Source: Leclercia sp. S52 (GTDB taxonomy: Bacteria; Pseudomonadota; Gammaproteobacteria; Enterobacterales; Enterobacteriaceae). Taken from it: a stretch of 64,000 nt of DNA. Of the stretch, positions 1 through 11,288 are shown one piece after another. The notes under the pieces were generated by a model that saw only the letters and a list, made by a program, of their open reading frames with translations, did not search any database and was not told the DNA's origin. The stretch is taken from assembly GCF_039727615.1 (NCBI RefSeq), contig NZ_CP152474.1, positions 2,790,001 to 2,854,000 on the forward strand. Direction: 5' to 3'. How positions within the stretch are numbered: position 1 is the stretch's first letter; every line of letters begins with the position of its first letter. The position numbers were made by a program, and so were the translations under genes.

Positions 1-777
1 TTCGACGCGCTCAAAACCTGCCTGCAGGAAGAGTGCCCGCACGGCTTCACCCTGCGTCCAGCCGTGCTCCAGCAGCAGCCAGCCGCCGCTCACCAGGTGT
101 TGACGAGACTGAGTGATAATATGGCTGAGATCGGCCAGGCCCTGATCGGCAGCAACCAGCGCGCTGCGCGGCTCGAAGCGCACATCGCCTTCAGCGAGAT
201 GCGGATCGGCTTCATCAATGTAGGGCGGGTTACTGACGATCAGCTCAAACTGCCGATCGGCAAGGGCAGAGAACCAGCTGCTGTGCAGCACGGTGACGTT
301 AGGCAGCCCCAGACGCTCAAGATTGCGCTGTGCCAGCGCCACCGCATCGGGCATCACATCCACCGCGGTGACCTGACAATCCGGACGTTCGCTGGCCAGC
401 GCCAGGGCAATGGCCCCGGTGCCGGTGCCTAAATCGAGAATGCGCGCGGGCGTGGCGGGCAGTCTCGCCAGCGCCTGCTCCACCAGACACTCGGTGTCGG
501 GACGGGGGATCAGGGTGGCCGCGGAGACATACAGCGGCAGCGACCAGAACTCACGCTCGCCCACCAGGTGCGCCACCGGCTCGCCGGTTTTGCGGCGGGC
601 CAGGAGGACGTCAAGCTGCGCCTGCTGGTCAGCCGTAAGCTCGGTTTCGCCAAAGGCGAGAATATAGGTGCGCGCTTTGCCCGTCACATGCTCCAGCAGG
701 ATCTCCGCATCGCGGCGGGGGCTTTCACCTCCCGCCAGCTCGCTTATCGCCTGCTGTAGCCAGTGCTGAAAATCCAT
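1..777 (-). CDS. prmC: Release-factor glutamine methyltransferase PrmC (3' end outside window)
   Basis: PrmC methylates the glutamine of the GGQ motif of release factors 1 and 2 using S-adenosylmethionine. The reading frame runs open for 259 codons from the ATG at 777 to the window edge, so about the last 18 residues of a roughly 277-residue protein are missing. The SAM-binding motif reads LDLGTGTGAIAL and the substrate-binding NPPY motif follows in IVSNPPYIDE. Its ATG overlaps the prfA stop (TAATG), so it is translationally coupled downstream of its own substrate gene, the standard hemA-prfA-prmC arrangement of enterics. Confidence 0.96.
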   Translation of the reverse strand, partial: MDFQHWLQQAISELAGGESPRRDAEILLEHVTGKARTYILAFGETELTADQQAQLDVLLARRKTGEPVAHLVGEREFWSLPLYVSAATLIPRPDTECLVEQALARLPATPARILDLGTGTGAIALALASERPDCQVTAVDVMPDAVALAQRNLERLGLPNVTVLHSSWFSALADRQFELIVSNPPYIDEADPHLAEGDVRFEPRSALVAADQGLADLSHIITQSRQHLVSGGWLLLEHGWTQGEAVRALFLQAGFERVE

Positions 778-1859
778 TAATCCTGCTCTGCCAGCGCCGC
801 CAGCTGATCGGCCTGGTACTCCTGCACGATAGGTTCGATCAGGGAGTCCAGCTTGCCCTCCATGGTCTCATCCAGACGGTAGAGGGTCAGGTTGATGCGG
901 TGATCGGTGACGCGGCCCTGCGGGAAGTTATAGGTGCGGTTACGATCGCTGCGATCGCCGCTGCCCAGCAGGTTGCGGCGGGTCGAGGCTTCGGCCTGCT
1001 GGCGTTTTGCCATTTCGGCTGCGTGAATACGCGCCCCCAGCACCGACAGCGCTTTGGCTTTGTTTTTGTGCTGGGAACGTTCGTCCTGGCACTCCACCAC
1101 GATGCCGGTTGGCAGGTGGGTAATACGGATCGCGGAGTCGGTGGTGTTAACGTGCTGACCGCCCGCGCCGGAGGAGCGGAAGGTATCGATACGCAGATCC
1201 GCCGGGTTGATGTCCGGCAGCTCGGCTTCCGGCAGCTCGGGCATCACTGCCACGGTGCAGGCGGAGGTGTGGATACGCCCCTGGGATTCGGTGGCCGGGA
1301 CGCGCTGCACGCGATGGCCGCCGGATTCAAACTTAAGGCGACCGTAGACGCCGTCGCCGCTGATTTTGGCAATGACTTCTTTATAGCCGCCATGCTCGCC
1401 TTCGTTGGCGCTCATGATCTCCACGCGCCAGCGGCGGGATTCGGCGTAGCGGCTGTACATGCGGAACAGATCCCCGGCAAACAGGGCCGCTTCATCCCCG
1501 CCGGTCCCGGCGCGGACTTCCACAAAGGCGTTGCGTTCATCGTCCGGATCTTTCGGCAGCAGCAGTACCTGCAGCTGTTGCTCCATCTCTTCCGCGCGGA
1601 CTTTGGCATCCTGCAACTCTTCCTGCGCCATCTCGCGCATTTCCGGGTCGTCGAGCATCATCTGTGCGGTTTCAATATCTTCCTGAACCTGTTGCCAGTC
1701 GGTAAAGCATTTTGAAACATCACTTAGTTGTGCATACTCGCGCGACAGGGCGCGGAAACGTTCCTGGTCGGCAATGGTTGCGGCATCGCCAAGCAGCGCC
1801 TGAACTTCTTCATGGCGCTCGTGCAATGCTTCCAGTTTGGCGACGATAGAGGGCTTCAT
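777..1859 (-). CDS. prfA: Peptide chain release factor 1
   Basis: RF1 recognises UAA and UAG in the ribosomal A site and triggers hydrolysis of peptidyl-tRNA. The 360-residue product has the usual family length. The stop-codon-reading PAT tripeptide is visible (RVPATESQG), and so is the catalytic GGQ loop ([11 protein letters not shown]), whose glutamine is the PrmC target. It lies 42 bp downstream of hemA and overlaps prmC by one base, so the three genes form one operon on the minus strand. Confidence 0.98.
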   Translation of the reverse strand: MKPSIVAKLEALHERHEEVQALLGDAATIADQERFRALSREYAQLSDVSKCFTDWQQVQEDIETAQMMLDDPEMREMAQEELQDAKVRAEEMEQQLQVLLLPKDPDDERNAFVEVRAGTGGDEAALFAGDLFRMYSRYAESRRWRVEIMSANEGEHGGYKEVIAKISGDGVYGRLKFESGGHRVQRVPATESQGRIHTSACTVAVMPELPEAELPDINPADLRIDTFRSSGAGGQHVNTTDSAIRITHLPTGIVVECQDERSQHKNKAKALSVLGARIHAAEMAKRQQAEASTRRNLLGSGDRSDRNRTYNFPQGRVTDHRINLTLYRLDETMEGKLDSLIEPIVQEYQADQLAALAEQD

Positions 1860-1901
1860 AGGCGTAAGTGCACCTTATAATAATAAAATGGGTATGGCGC
1901 G

Positions 1902-3158
1902 CTATTCCAGCCCGAGGCTGTCGCGCAGAATGTTCAGGCGTTCGTCGTCCCCGTCACGGGCGGCCTGTTGAAGTGATTTGGTTGGGGCATGGATCAGGCG
2001 ATTGGTCAGTTTCCATGCCAGCTCCTGCATGATGACCTGCGGATCGCCGCCCTGCTCGAGGGCCGCCATCGCTTTGGCAGTCAGTTCATTCCGGACCTGT
2101 TCCGCCTGACCGCGGTACTCGCGAATGGTCTCGCTGACGCTTTGCGCGCGCAGCCAGGCCATAAATTCGCTGGTTTCCTGCTCAACGATCGTCTCCGCCT
2201 GCACCGCTGCCGCTTTACGCTGGGCAAGGTTGTGCGAAATGATGCTTTGCAGGTCGTCCACGCTGTACAGATAGGCGTTCGCCAGTTTGCCGACGTCGGG
2301 CTCGACGTCGCGCGGAACGGCGATGTCCACCAGCAGCATAGGCTGATTACGGCGGGACTTCAGGGCACGCTCCACCATGCCTTTACCGATGATCGGCAGC
2401 GGGCTGGCGGTGGAGCTGATGATGATATCCGCTTCACTCAGACGGGCGTCGATGTCGCTGAGGGCGATCACTTCCGCGCCGACTTCATCCGCCAGCACCT
2501 GAGCACGCTCGCGGGTGCGGTTGGCGATCATCATCTTTTTCACTTTGTGTTCGCGCAGATGGCGCGCCACCAGCTCGATGGTTTCGCCCGCGCCCACCAG
2601 CAGTACCGAGACCGTAGACAGCGATTCAAAAATTTGTCGCGCCAGGGTACAGGCAGCGAAAGCAACCGAAACGGCACTGGCGCCAATATCGGTTTCGGTT
2701 CGCACTCGCTTGGCGACGGAGAAGGATTTCTGGAACATACGTTCCAGCTCGCTGGCCTTGAGGTGGCCTTTTTGCGAATCAGCAAAGGCTTTTTTGACCT
2801 GCCCGAGGATCTGCGGCTCGCCCAGCACCAGCGAATCGAGCCCGCTGGCCACGCGCATCAGATGGCTGACTGCATCGTTATCCTGATGCCAGTACAGGCT
2901 GTTGCGCAACTCTTCTTCATTCAGGTTGTGGTACTCACATAACCAGCGGACCAGCGCTTCGTGCAGGTTGTCCTGCTCTTCGACGCTGAGATAGAGCTCA
3001 GTACGGTTGCACGTTGACAACACCACGCCCCCCTGCACCATCGGCTGGGCAAGCAGACTGTCCAGCGCCTGGTCGAGCGTGTCCGGCGAAAACGTCACAC
3101 GTTCTCGCAGTGATACCGGGGCTGTTTTGTGGTTAATACCGAGTGCTAAAAGGGTCAT
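1902..3158 (-). CDS. hemA: Glutamyl-tRNA reductase
   Basis: HemA reduces glutamyl-tRNA(Glu) to glutamate-1-semialdehyde with NADPH, the committed step of C5 tetrapyrrole synthesis. I chose the ATG at 3158, which gives 418 residues beginning [14 protein letters not shown] exactly as in E. coli. The longer open frame to 3206 has no family match. The catalytic cysteine is residue 50 in LSTCNRTE, and the dinucleotide site reads LLVGAGE. It is transcribed divergently from lolB across a 221-bp gap that should contain both promoters; I could not assign the hemA promoter boxes with confidence. Confidence 0.97.
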   Translation of the reverse strand: MTLLALGINHKTAPVSLRERVTFSPDTLDQALDSLLAQPMVQGGVVLSTCNRTELYLSVEEQDNLHEALVRWLCEYHNLNEEELRNSLYWHQDNDAVSHLMRVASGLDSLVLGEPQILGQVKKAFADSQKGHLKASELERMFQKSFSVAKRVRTETDIGASAVSVAFAACTLARQIFESLSTVSVLLVGAGETIELVARHLREHKVKKMMIANRTRERAQVLADEVGAEVIALSDIDARLSEADIIISSTASPLPIIGKGMVERALKSRRNQPMLLVDIAVPRDVEPDVGKLANAYLYSVDDLQSIISHNLAQRKAAAVQAETIVEQETSEFMAWLRAQSVSETIREYRGQAEQVRNELTAKAMAALEQGGDPQVIMQELAWKLTNRLIHAPTKSLQQAARDGDDERLNILRDSLGLE

Positions 3159-3379
3159 ATGAGCGGGAGTAGTACCAGCGTTAATAAGGTTAGCAGGCCG
3201 CATCATACAGGATGCGCGAGATCAATAAAAGAGACTGCCCCCTTTCGGAGTAATAGGTTATTGGTTGTTATTAACCGTTAATTTCAGGAATTAGGACAAC
3301 TTGAGCGTAGACGCTGCCGCAGGCGGGCGCTAGCATTAAGGGTTATAACTGCCACGTATCTCAAGGATTTGTCATCATT

Positions 3380-3991
3380 ATGACCAGACTCATTCGCCTC
3401 CTGCCCCTGGCCGCGCTGGTGCTGACCGCATGTTCCATCACGCCGCCGAAAGGGCCGGGCAAAAGCCCGGATTCGCCACAGTGGCAACAGCACCAGCAAG
3501 AAGTGCGTGCATTAAATCAGTATCAGACCCGCGGTGCCTTTGCTTATCTGTCCGATCAGCAAAAAGTGTATGCCCGCTTCTTCTGGCAGCAGACCGGCCA
3601 GGATCGCTATCGCCTGCTGCTGCTGAACCCGCTTGGCAGCACGGAAATGGAGCTGATTGCCCAGCCAGGCAGCGCACAGGTCACCGACAATAAAGGCCAG
3701 AAATATACCGGCACCGATGCCGAAGAGATGCTCGGCAAGCTGACCGGGATGCCTATTCCAATCACCAGCCTGCGCCAGTGGATCCTCGGCCTGCCGGGCG
3801 ACGCCACCGACTATAAGCTCGACGACCAGTATCGCCTGAGCGAAGTAAACTACAGCCAGAACGGTAAAAGCTGGAAAGTGGTGTACGGCGGCTATGACAA
3901 CAGCAGCAAACCGGCCCTGCCGTCCAGCCTGGAACTGACCGAAGGCAGGCAGCGCATTAAGCTGAAAATGGATAACTGGATTGTCAAATGA
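3380..3991 (+). CDS. lolB: Outer-membrane lipoprotein receptor LolB
   Basis: LolB accepts lipoproteins from periplasmic LolA and inserts them in the outer-membrane inner leaflet. The 203-residue precursor has a lipoprotein signal with lipobox LTAC. Cysteine 18 is the lipidated residue and serine follows, so it is not retained in the inner membrane. The rest aligns throughout with E. coli LolB, including the [10 protein letters not shown] segment and the C-terminal [10 protein letters not shown]. The gene overlaps ispE by 4 bp, the usual lolB-ispE pairing. Confidence 0.97.
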   Translation: MTRLIRLLPLAALVLTACSITPPKGPGKSPDSPQWQQHQQEVRALNQYQTRGAFAYLSDQQKVYARFFWQQTGQDRYRLLLLNPLGSTEMELIAQPGSAQVTDNKGQKYTGTDAEEMLGKLTGMPIPITSLRQWILGLPGDATDYKLDDQYRLSEVNYSQNGKSWKVVYGGYDNSSKPALPSSLELTEGRQRIKLKMDNWIVK

Positions 3992-4857
3992 TGACCCACT
4001 GGCCTTCGCCCGCAAAACTGAACCTGTTTTTATACATCACCGGACAGCGTGCTGACGGGTATCACACCCTGCAGACGCTGTTTCAGTTTGTTGACTACGG
4101 CGACACGATTTCCATTGAACTGCGCGACGACGGGCAGATTCGTCTGCTGACGCCGGTCGAAGGGGTGGCCGACGAGGATAACCTGATCGTGCGCGCCGCC
4201 CGTCTGCTGATGAGTGAGGCAGAACGGTCCGGGCGTCTGCCAGCGGGCAGCGGCGCGGATATCAGGGTGGAAAAACGCCTGCCGATGGGCGGCGGGCTCG
4301 GCGGCGGGTCGTCTAACGCCGCCACCGTGCTGGTGGTGCTCAATCATCTGTGGGGCTGCGATCTCACGGTGGATGAGCTGGCCGCGCTCGGGCTGACGCT
4401 CGGGGCCGACGTGCCGGTGTTTGTTCGCGGGCATGCGGCCTTTGCCGAAGGCGTGGGCGAGATCCTCTCCCCGGCAGAGCCTGCGGAAAAATGGTATCTA
4501 GTGGCCCACCCGGGCGTCAGCATTCCGACCCCGGTTATCTTTAAAGATCCGGACCTTCCGCGCGATACCCCAATAAGGTCAATAGAAACGTTATTAAACT
4601 GTGAATTCAGCAACGATTGCGAGGATATCGCAAGAAAACGTTTTCGCGAGGTTGATGTCGCGCTTTCCTGGCTGTTAGAATACGCGCCGTCGCGCCTGAC
4701 TGGCACAGGGGCCTGTGTCTTTGCTGAATTTGATACGGAATCCGCTGCACGTCAGGTGCTCGAGCTGGCTCCAGAGTGGCTGCATGGTTTCGTAGCGCGT
4801 GGTATGAACGTCTCCCCGCTGCAGCAGGCCATTCTGGCGCAATCTGAGTTTCGGTGA
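3988..4857 (+). CDS. ispE: 4-diphosphocytidyl-2-C-methyl-D-erythritol kinase
   Basis: IspE is the ATP-dependent kinase of the methylerythritol phosphate route to isoprenoids. The 289-residue GHMP-kinase fold protein shows the substrate motif [12 protein letters not shown] near the N terminus and the glycine-rich ATP loop [15 protein letters not shown] near residue 100. The tail is a few residues longer than in E. coli (283 aa). Two consecutive ATG codons are possible starts (3988 or 3991); 3988 overlaps the lolB stop. Confidence 0.97.
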   Translation: MMTHWPSPAKLNLFLYITGQRADGYHTLQTLFQFVDYGDTISIELRDDGQIRLLTPVEGVADEDNLIVRAARLLMSEAERSGRLPAGSGADIRVEKRLPMGGGLGGGSSNAATVLVVLNHLWGCDLTVDELAALGLTLGADVPVFVRGHAAFAEGVGEILSPAEPAEKWYLVAHPGVSIPTPVIFKDPDLPRDTPIRSIETLLNCEFSNDCEDIARKRFREVDVALSWLLEYAPSRLTGTGACVFAEFDTESAARQVLELAPEWLHGFVARGMNVSPLQQAILAQSEFR

Positions 4858-5928
<1,071 letters not shown>

Positions 5929-5941
5929 TCGGACGCAGTCG

Positions 5942-5967
5942 AAAAACCCGCTACGGCGGGTTTTTTT
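5942..5967 (+). terminator. Intrinsic terminator after prs
   Basis: The hairpin pairs CCCGC with GCGGG around a TACG tetraloop. A-tracts precede it and seven T residues follow, 14 bases after the prs stop codon. Confidence 0.9.
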
Positions 5968-6024
5968 GTCTGTGGTATTTATTTGTATGATTAATGCCTC
6001 CTTCACCTGCCATTGATATGACAG

Positions 6025-7725
6025 ATGATGCGCACCTGGATGATGATTGTGAAAAACACTTCCTCTCACGTTCTGCCCTTCCGCGCCCTCATCGACGCCT
6101 GCTGGAACGAAAAATATACCCTGTCACGCTTCACCCGTGACCTGATCGCCGGGATCACCGTCGGCATCATTGCTATTCCACTGGCGATGGCGCTGGCGAT
6201 TGGCAGCGGCGTGGCACCGCAGTACGGCCTGTACACCGCCGCCGTCGCCGGGATTGTGATAGCCCTGACCGGCGGGTCGCGCTTTAGCGTCTCCGGGCCG
6301 ACCGCAGCTTTTGTGGTGATCCTCTATCCGGTGTCTCAGCAGTTCGGCCTCGCCGGGTTGCTGGTGGCGACCCTGATGTCCGGGGTATTTTTGATTTTGT
6401 TCGGCCTGGCGCGCTTTGGCAGGCTGATTGAGTACATTCCGCTCTCCGTAACCCTGGGCTTTACCTCCGGGATTGGTATCACCATCGGGACCATGCAGAT
6501 CAAGGATTTCCTTGGCCTGCAGATGGCCCACGTGCCGGAGCATTACCTGCAAAAAGTGGGGGCGCTGGTGATGGCCCTGCCAACGGCAAACCCGGGAGAT
6601 GCGGCGATCGGCGTGGTGACGCTGGGCACGCTGATCCTCTGGCCGCGCCTGGGCATACGGCTGCCGGGGCACCTGCCCGCCCTGCTGCTGGGCTGTGCGG
6701 TGATGGGGGTAGTAAACCTGCTCGGCGGTCACGTCGCCACTATCGGCTCCCAGTTCCACTATGTGCTGGCGGATGGCTCCCAGGGTAACGGCATCCCGCA
6801 ACTGTTGCCCCAGCTGGTGCTGCCGTGGAATCTGCCCGGCTCCAGCTTCACCCTGAGCTGGGACTCCCTGCGTGCCTTGCTGCCTGCCGCTTTTTCGATG
6901 GCGATGCTGGGGGCGATTGAGTCCTTGCTCTGCGCGGTGGTGCTGGACGGCATGACCGGCACCAAACACAAAGCCAACAGCGAGCTGGTCGGCCAGGGGC
7001 TGGGGAATATCATTGCCCCGTTCTTCGGCGGCATCACCGCGACGGCAGCCATTGCCCGCTCGGCGGCGAACGTCCGCGCCGGGGCGACCTCTCCGGTCTC
7101 GGCCGTCATTCACTCGGTGCTGGTGATCCTCGCCCTGCTGGTGCTGGCTCCCCTGCTCTCGTGGCTGCCGCTGTCGGCGATGGCGGCCCTGCTGCTGATG
7201 GTGGCATGGAACATGAGCGAGGCGCACAAAGTGGTGAACCTGCTGCGCCGTGCGCCTAAAGACGACATCATCGTCATGCTGATCTGCATGTCGCTGACCG
7301 TGCTGTTTGATATGGTGATTGCGATTAGCGTTGGGATCGTGCTGGCCTCGCTGCTGTTTATGCGCCGCATTGCCCGCATGACCCGTCTGGCGACGGTCAA
7401 CGTCACGGTGCCGGACGACGTGCTGGTGCTGCGGGTGATCGGCCCGCTGTTCTTTGCCGCCGCCGAAGGGCTGTTCAGCGATCTGGAGTCGCGCATTGCG
7501 GGGAAACGGATCGTGGTTCTGAAGTGGGATGCGGTCCCGGTGCTGGATGCGGGCGGGCTGGATGCCTTCCAGCGGTTTGTCCAACGCCTGCCGGAAGGCT
7601 GCGAACTGCGGGTGAGCAATCTCGAGTTCCAGCCCCTGCGTACCATGGCGCGCGCAGGGGTGCAACCCATTGCCGGTCGTCTGGCGTTCTATCCGAACCG
7701 CGAGGCAGCGTTAGCGGATCTGTGA
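6025..7725 (+). CDS. dauA: C4-dicarboxylate transporter DauA (SulP family)
   Basis: DauA (YchM) is an inner-membrane SLC26/SulP carrier that takes up succinate and other C4-dicarboxylates aerobically at acidic pH. About twelve hydrophobic segments cover residues 30-430, including the SulP signature region [19 protein letters not shown] cytoplasmic STAS domain fills roughly residues 440-566. The start is uncertain: ATG 6025 gives 566 aa, ATG 6043 gives 560 and GTG 6049 gives 558, against 559 in E. coli, so one of the later starts is likely. The 3' end overlaps the convergent MerR-type gene by 15 bp. Confidence 0.95.
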   Translation: MMRTWMMIVKNTSSHVLPFRALIDACWNEKYTLSRFTRDLIAGITVGIIAIPLAMALAIGSGVAPQYGLYTAAVAGIVIALTGGSRFSVSGPTAAFVVILYPVSQQFGLAGLLVATLMSGVFLILFGLARFGRLIEYIPLSVTLGFTSGIGITIGTMQIKDFLGLQMAHVPEHYLQKVGALVMALPTANPGDAAIGVVTLGTLILWPRLGIRLPGHLPALLLGCAVMGVVNLLGGHVATIGSQFHYVLADGSQGNGIPQLLPQLVLPWNLPGSSFTLSWDSLRALLPAAFSMAMLGAIESLLCAVVLDGMTGTKHKANSELVGQGLGNIIAPFFGGITATAAIARSAANVRAGATSPVSAVIHSVLVILALLVLAPLLSWLPLSAMAALLLMVAWNMSEAHKVVNLLRRAPKDDIIVMLICMSLTVLFDMVIAISVGIVLASLLFMRRIARMTRLATVNVTVPDDVLVLRVIGPLFFAAAEGLFSDLESRIAGKRIVVLKWDAVPVLDAGGLDAFQRFVQRLPEGCELRVSNLEFQPLRTMARAGVQPIAGRLAFYPNREAALADL

Positions 7726-8754
7726 CATTCGCCGCTGCATCATGATGCCAATCGCCTGCTGGAGCCACCCAAGCACAGCAGGCGTCATCCAGGTGCCCTT
7801 CATCAGATGCGGCTCCTGCTGCATCGCCTGGCGGAATTTTTGCTGCGTCACCGGGTTAGTTCCGGCATAAGACTGGAACAGCGCCAGCCAGTTTTCGGCC
7901 AGCTGTTGCGCGGTGTCGGAGGCAGGCTCCAGCTCCTCCCGCTGGGCCCGGTGCAGCTTCGCCACCAGCGGCGGCCACTCCATCATGCGATCGAAATAGT
8001 GCGCCCGGGTAAAGGCCATCTCCTCCGGCGTGAGATAGTTTTCCCAGATGATAAGCTTCGATTCGGCAAACGCCCGGGTGATGTAATCCGTCATCTCTGC
8101 CTTGATGCCCGTCTGTTCGCGCATCTGCGGCTCAACGCTGTGCATCTCGTTGAGACGGGTGAGAAACTCCGGTTTGCCCGCCGTGTCCTGCTCCAGACGC
8201 TCCATCCAGCGCGTGGCCAGATCCCTCGCTCGCGGATTGGATACCGCAACATCATTCTCCAGCAGGCTTTTCGCCTCCTGAACCAGAGCGGCCCAGATGT
8301 CCGCCAGCGCCTCTTTGTGCTGCGCAAATGGCAGCTGCTGTAACTCTTCTTTGCTAAACCAGCGATCGTACATATTCATTAACTCCAGAGTCTGTAGCCA
8401 GGACTCCAGATCGAGATCCTCATGGGTATCGAGCCCGGTGCGCAAATCCACAAGCCGGTCGCGCAGCGTGGTGATGCTGCGCACCTGCTTATCCAGCAGG
8501 CGGATTTGCGCCTCGAGCAGTTCCGATAACGTAAGTGAATCTTTCTCCAGAAAGTCCCTGATTTCAGCAAGTTCCAGCCCTGCCTTTGCCAGCGCCTGTA
8601 TCATATGCAGACGCTGAACATCGGCCAGATTGTAGAGCCGGTACCCTGCCGCGCTTCTGGCAGAAGGCAGCAACAACCCTGTTTGCTCATAGTGGTGCAA
8701 GGTGCGCACGGTGATCCCGGCGCGTTTCGCCAGTTCCCCGACCTGAATTAACAT
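7711..8754 (-). CDS. MerR-family transcriptional regulator with a long effector domain
   Basis: The N-terminal 70 residues are a MerR winged helix-turn-helix ([19 protein letters not shown]... [13 protein letters not shown]), followed by the dimerising helix ending near residue 110. The remaining 230 residues are mostly helical and contain [11 protein letters not shown] and a repeated acidic/tryptophan pattern like TipA-type (TipAS) ligand-binding domains. That suggests sensing of a small hydrophobic molecule, which is inference. The start is supported by a GGAG site five bases upstream of the ATG at 8754. It converges on dauA with a 15-bp overlap, and no target gene is evident nearby. Confidence 0.88.
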   Translation of the reverse strand: MLIQVGELAKRAGITVRTLHHYEQTGLLLPSARSAAGYRLYNLADVQRLHMIQALAKAGLELAEIRDFLEKDSLTLSELLEAQIRLLDKQVRSITTLRDRLVDLRTGLDTHEDLDLESWLQTLELMNMYDRWFSKEELQQLPFAQHKEALADIWAALVQEAKSLLENDVAVSNPRARDLATRWMERLEQDTAGKPEFLTRLNEMHSVEPQMREQTGIKAEMTDYITRAFAESKLIIWENYLTPEEMAFTRAHYFDRMMEWPPLVAKLHRAQREELEPASDTAQQLAENWLALFQSYAGTNPVTQQKFRQAMQQEPHLMKGTWMTPAVLGWLQQAIGIMMQRRMSQIR

Positions 8755-8824
8755 AACGGCTCCTTCTTATTGCCAGTGGCGTCACTCTGGAGCCTTACGT
8801 TACGTGAGGGTCAATACGGGATGC

Positions 8825-8853
8825 AAAAAAAAACGACTCCAGAAGGAGCCGTT
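8825..8853 (-). terminator. Intrinsic terminator after ychH
   Basis: Read on the minus strand, AACGGCTCC pairs with GGAGTCGTT (one G-T wobble) around TTCT and runs into at least nine T residues, 24-52 bases past the ychH stop. Confidence 0.85.
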
Positions 8854-8876
8854 TCGGTGTTCTTTGGGTTAGCGCA

Positions 8877-9152
8877 TTAACTGTGCTTATGCTGATCGCG
8901 ACGACAGCGCTTATCGTAGTGGCGCACCCACCAGTATCTGTCGCAGACCTGCTCATGACCGCTGACGCGGGCACCCGCCAGCCACAATACGGCACCCAGG
9001 AAGATGCTCAGGATGGCACCGTGTGCAAAGTATTGCGGCAGGTCAAGCTGCGGCAGCTGGTTTAAAATGGAATAACCGACGCCAACAACCATGACCACCA
9101 ATCCCAACCCCATTAGCACGTTACCGAGTAACGAAGCGTTTCTGCGTTTCAT
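8877..9152 (-). CDS. ychH: Stress-induced small membrane protein YchH
   Basis: The 91-residue protein has two hydrophobic segments (about residues 10-30 and 42-60) and the conserved tail GHEQVCDRYWWVRHYDKRCRR. It aligns along its length with E. coli YchH (92 aa), a CRP-dependent inner-membrane protein reported to help survival under peroxide and other stresses. The gene sits divergently from pth as in E. coli. A well-placed CRP site upstream supports catabolite control here too. Confidence 0.93.
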   Translation of the reverse strand: MKRRNASLLGNVLMGLGLVVMVVGVGYSILNQLPQLDLPQYFAHGAILSIFLGAVLWLAGARVSGHEQVCDRYWWVRHYDKRCRRDQHKHS

Positions 9153-9210
9153 GTGTCACCTCCGGAGCTTTGGGTTGCAGGGGAATAATCTCCCTAATCC
9201 TTGTGTGTAA

Positions 9211-9256
9211 AGTATAGACAACACCCCTTTTGCTGATTGCGTGAGGGATCACATTT
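9211..9256 (-). promoter_or_regulatory. ychH promoter with class II CRP site
   Basis: On the minus strand a TATACT -10 element lies at 9216-9211. A CRP-like site covers 9235-9256; its promoter-distal half in the plus-strand reading is a perfect TCACATTT and the other half is degenerate (TTGCGTGA). Its centre (9245.5) is about 41.5 bases upstream of the expected start at about 9204, which is the class II position where CRP replaces the -35 element. Confidence 0.65.
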
Positions 9257-9363
9257 ACGCACATCGGGGCAACAAAACTTTACAAATAAGCCTTTGAGTA
9301 GCATGAAATTCTAATGGTTCAGGCACGGTATTATTCAGATCCAACGCGACGGCGCGCAGAATT

Positions 9364-9392
9364 TTGTCAAGCGACGCGGCAGACAGTACACT
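9364..9392 (+). promoter_or_regulatory. Sigma-70 promoter for pth
   Basis: TTGTCA (9364-9369) and TACACT (9387-9392) are separated by exactly 17 bases, and the pth start codon follows 34 bases after the -10 element. Confidence 0.6.
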
Positions 9393-9426
9393 ACGCGCCA
9401 GACTTAGCACTTTCAGGAACAAAAAC

Positions 9427-10012
9427 GTGACGATTAAACTGATTGTCGGCCTGGCCAACCCTGGCGCGGAATATGCAGCAACCCGCCACAATGCGGGCGC
9501 ATGGTATGTTGATCTGCTGGCCGAGCGGTTGCGCGCTCCCCTGCGCGAGGAACCGAAATTCTTCGGCTATACCTCACGCGTGAACCTGGCCGGAGCCGAT
9601 ATGCGTCTTCTGGTGCCGACCACGTTTATGAACTTAAGCGGCAAAGCGGTTGCCGCGCTGGCGACCTTTTACCGTATCAATCCGGATGAGATCCTGGTGG
9701 CGCATGACGAACTGGATCTGCCCCCCTGGCGTGGCAAAATTCAAACTGGGCGGCGGTCACGGCGGGCATAATGGCTTAAAAGACATCATCAGCAAACTGG
9801 GCAATAACCCCAATTTTCACCGTTTACGCGTCGGTATTGGTCATCCGGGCGATAAAAACAAAGTTGTCGGCTTTGTCCTCGGCAAGCCCCCAGCTTCGGA
9901 ACAGAAGCTGATCGACGAAGCGGTAGACGAAGCGGTGCGTTGCACTGAAATCTGGCTGCAGGATGGCTTAACTAAAGCCACCAACCGTCTGCACGCTTTC
10001 AAAGCGCAATAA
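9427..10012 (+). CDS. pth: Peptidyl-tRNA hydrolase (frameshifted in this sequence)
   Basis: Pth cleaves peptidyl-tRNA released prematurely from ribosomes, and it is essential in E. coli. The GTG start gives (M)[25 protein letters not shown], with the catalytic histidine in TRHNAG. The frame breaks at the C6 run 9721-9726 after DELDLPP and resumes one base later as [19 protein letters not shown]. The span is 586 bases, which equals 194 codons plus stop plus one base, exactly the E. coli length plus a single extra C. A sequence error is far more likely than loss of an essential gene. The gene ends in HAFKAQ and precedes ychF as in E. coli. Confidence 0.93.
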
Positions 10013-10057
10013 CCGGTCCGTCACGCCTTTTTTGCCCCGCAGGCTGCGGGTTACGTG

Positions 10058-10063
10058 TATAAT
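10058..10063 (+). promoter_or_regulatory. -10 element of probable ychF promoter
   Basis: A perfect TATAAT sits 75 bases before ychF. The best -35 candidate (TTGCCC at 10032) is spaced 20 bases away, longer than ideal. A GC hairpin (CCCGCA/TGCGGG) lies between pth and this element. Confidence 0.4.
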
Positions 10064-10138
10064 AGGCGAAGTTATTTACTTTTCTTCGACTCGTTAATGT
10101 TAACGTGTTGAATATCAAGACATTAAGGTGATTCAGAA

Positions 10139-11233
10139 ATGGGATTCAAATGCGGTATCGTTGGTCTGCCTAACGTTGGCAAATCCACCCTGTTTAACGC
10201 GCTGACTAAAGCGGGCATCGAAGCGGCTAACTTCCCGTTCTGCACCATCGAGCCAAACACCGGTGTCGTGCCAATGCCCGATCCACGTCTGGACCAGCTC
10301 GCGGAGATCGTTAAGCCGCAGCGCATTCTGCCAACCACCATGGAGTTCGTGGACATCGCCGGTCTGGTAAAAGGCGCGTCCAAAGGTGAAGGCCTGGGCA
10401 ACCAGTTCCTGACCAACATCCGTGAAACCGAAGCCATCGGCCACGTTGTTCGTTGCTTTGAAAACGACAACATCATCCACGTGAACAACAAAGTGGATCC
10501 AGCTGACGACATCGAAGTGATCAACACCGAGCTGGCGCTGTCTGACCTCGACACCTGCGAGCGCGCCCTGCACCGCGTGCAGAAGAAAGCTAAAGGCGGC
10601 GATAAAGACGCGAAAGCGGAACAGGCTGCGCTGGAAAAATGTCTGCCACAGCTGGAAAACGCCGGCATGCTGCGCGCGCTGAAAAACCTGACTGAAGAAG
10701 ACAAAGCGGCGATCAAATACCTGAGCTTCCTGACCCTGAAGCCAACCATGTACATCGCTAACGTCAACGAAGACGGTTTCGAAAACAACCCATACCTCGA
10801 CAAAGTGCGTGAAATCGCGGCGGCCGAAGGTTCTGTGGTTGTTGCAGTGTGCGCCGCCGTTGAATCTGATATCGCCGAGCTGGACGATGCCGACCGTGAA
10901 GAGTTCATGGCCGAGCTGGGTCTGGAAGAGCCAGGTCTGAACCGCGTGATCCGCGCCGGTTACGAGCTGCTGAACCTGCAAACCTACTTCACCGCTGGCG
11001 TGAAAGAAGTGCGTGCATGGACTATCCCTGTTGGTGCCACCGCTCCACAGGCAGCGGGTAAGATCCACACCGACTTCGAGAAAGGGTTTATTCGTGCGCA
11101 GACTATCGCGTTTGAAGACTTCATCACCTACAAGGGTGAGCAAGGCGCGAAAGAAGCGGGCAAGATGCGTGCAGAAGGGAAAGACTACATCGTTAAAGAT
11201 GGCGATGTAATGAACTTCCTGTTCAACGTCTAA
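10139..11233 (+). CDS. ychF: Redox-regulated ribosome-associated ATPase YchF/OLA1
   Basis: YchF is an OBG-family P-loop protein that prefers ATP to GTP and binds ribosomes. The G1 loop GLPNVGKST is at residues 8-16, the G3-type [17 protein letters not shown] follows near residue 70, a coiled-coil segment occupies about 130-200, and a TGS domain forms the C terminus (about 280-364). The 364-residue length and near-identity to E. coli YchF (363 aa) leave little doubt. It has its own -10 element and a terminator. Confidence 0.97.
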   Translation: MGFKCGIVGLPNVGKSTLFNALTKAGIEAANFPFCTIEPNTGVVPMPDPRLDQLAEIVKPQRILPTTMEFVDIAGLVKGASKGEGLGNQFLTNIRETEAIGHVVRCFENDNIIHVNNKVDPADDIEVINTELALSDLDTCERALHRVQKKAKGGDKDAKAEQAALEKCLPQLENAGMLRALKNLTEEDKAAIKYLSFLTLKPTMYIANVNEDGFENNPYLDKVREIAAAEGSVVVAVCAAVESDIAELDDADREEFMAELGLEEPGLNRVIRAGYELLNLQTYFTAGVKEVRAWTIPVGATAPQAAGKIHTDFEKGFIRAQTIAFEDFITYKGEQGAKEAGKMRAEGKDYIVKDGDVMNFLFNV

Positions 11234-11250
11234 TCGCTGCTAAACAGACA

Positions 11251-11281
11251 AAAAATCCACGCCTTTGCGTGGATTTTTTTT
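11251..11281. terminator. Bidirectional terminator between ychF and the convergent PhnD-like gene
   Basis: ATCCACGC pairs with GCGTGGAT around a CTTT loop, flanked by A- and T-tracts, so it can terminate transcription from both sides. The same stem is reused between GAPDH and bga (15302-15332). Confidence 0.85.
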
Positions 11282-11288
11282 ATCACGC

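Noticed and set aside
900..1715. Long plus-strand frame opposite prfA
   Set aside because: Shadow of the prfA coding strand; prfA is unambiguous and the opposite product resembles no protein family.
6124..7665. 513-codon minus-strand frame opposite dauA
   Set aside because: Shadow frame rich in His/Gln/Arg; dauA on the plus strand aligns fully with the known transporter.
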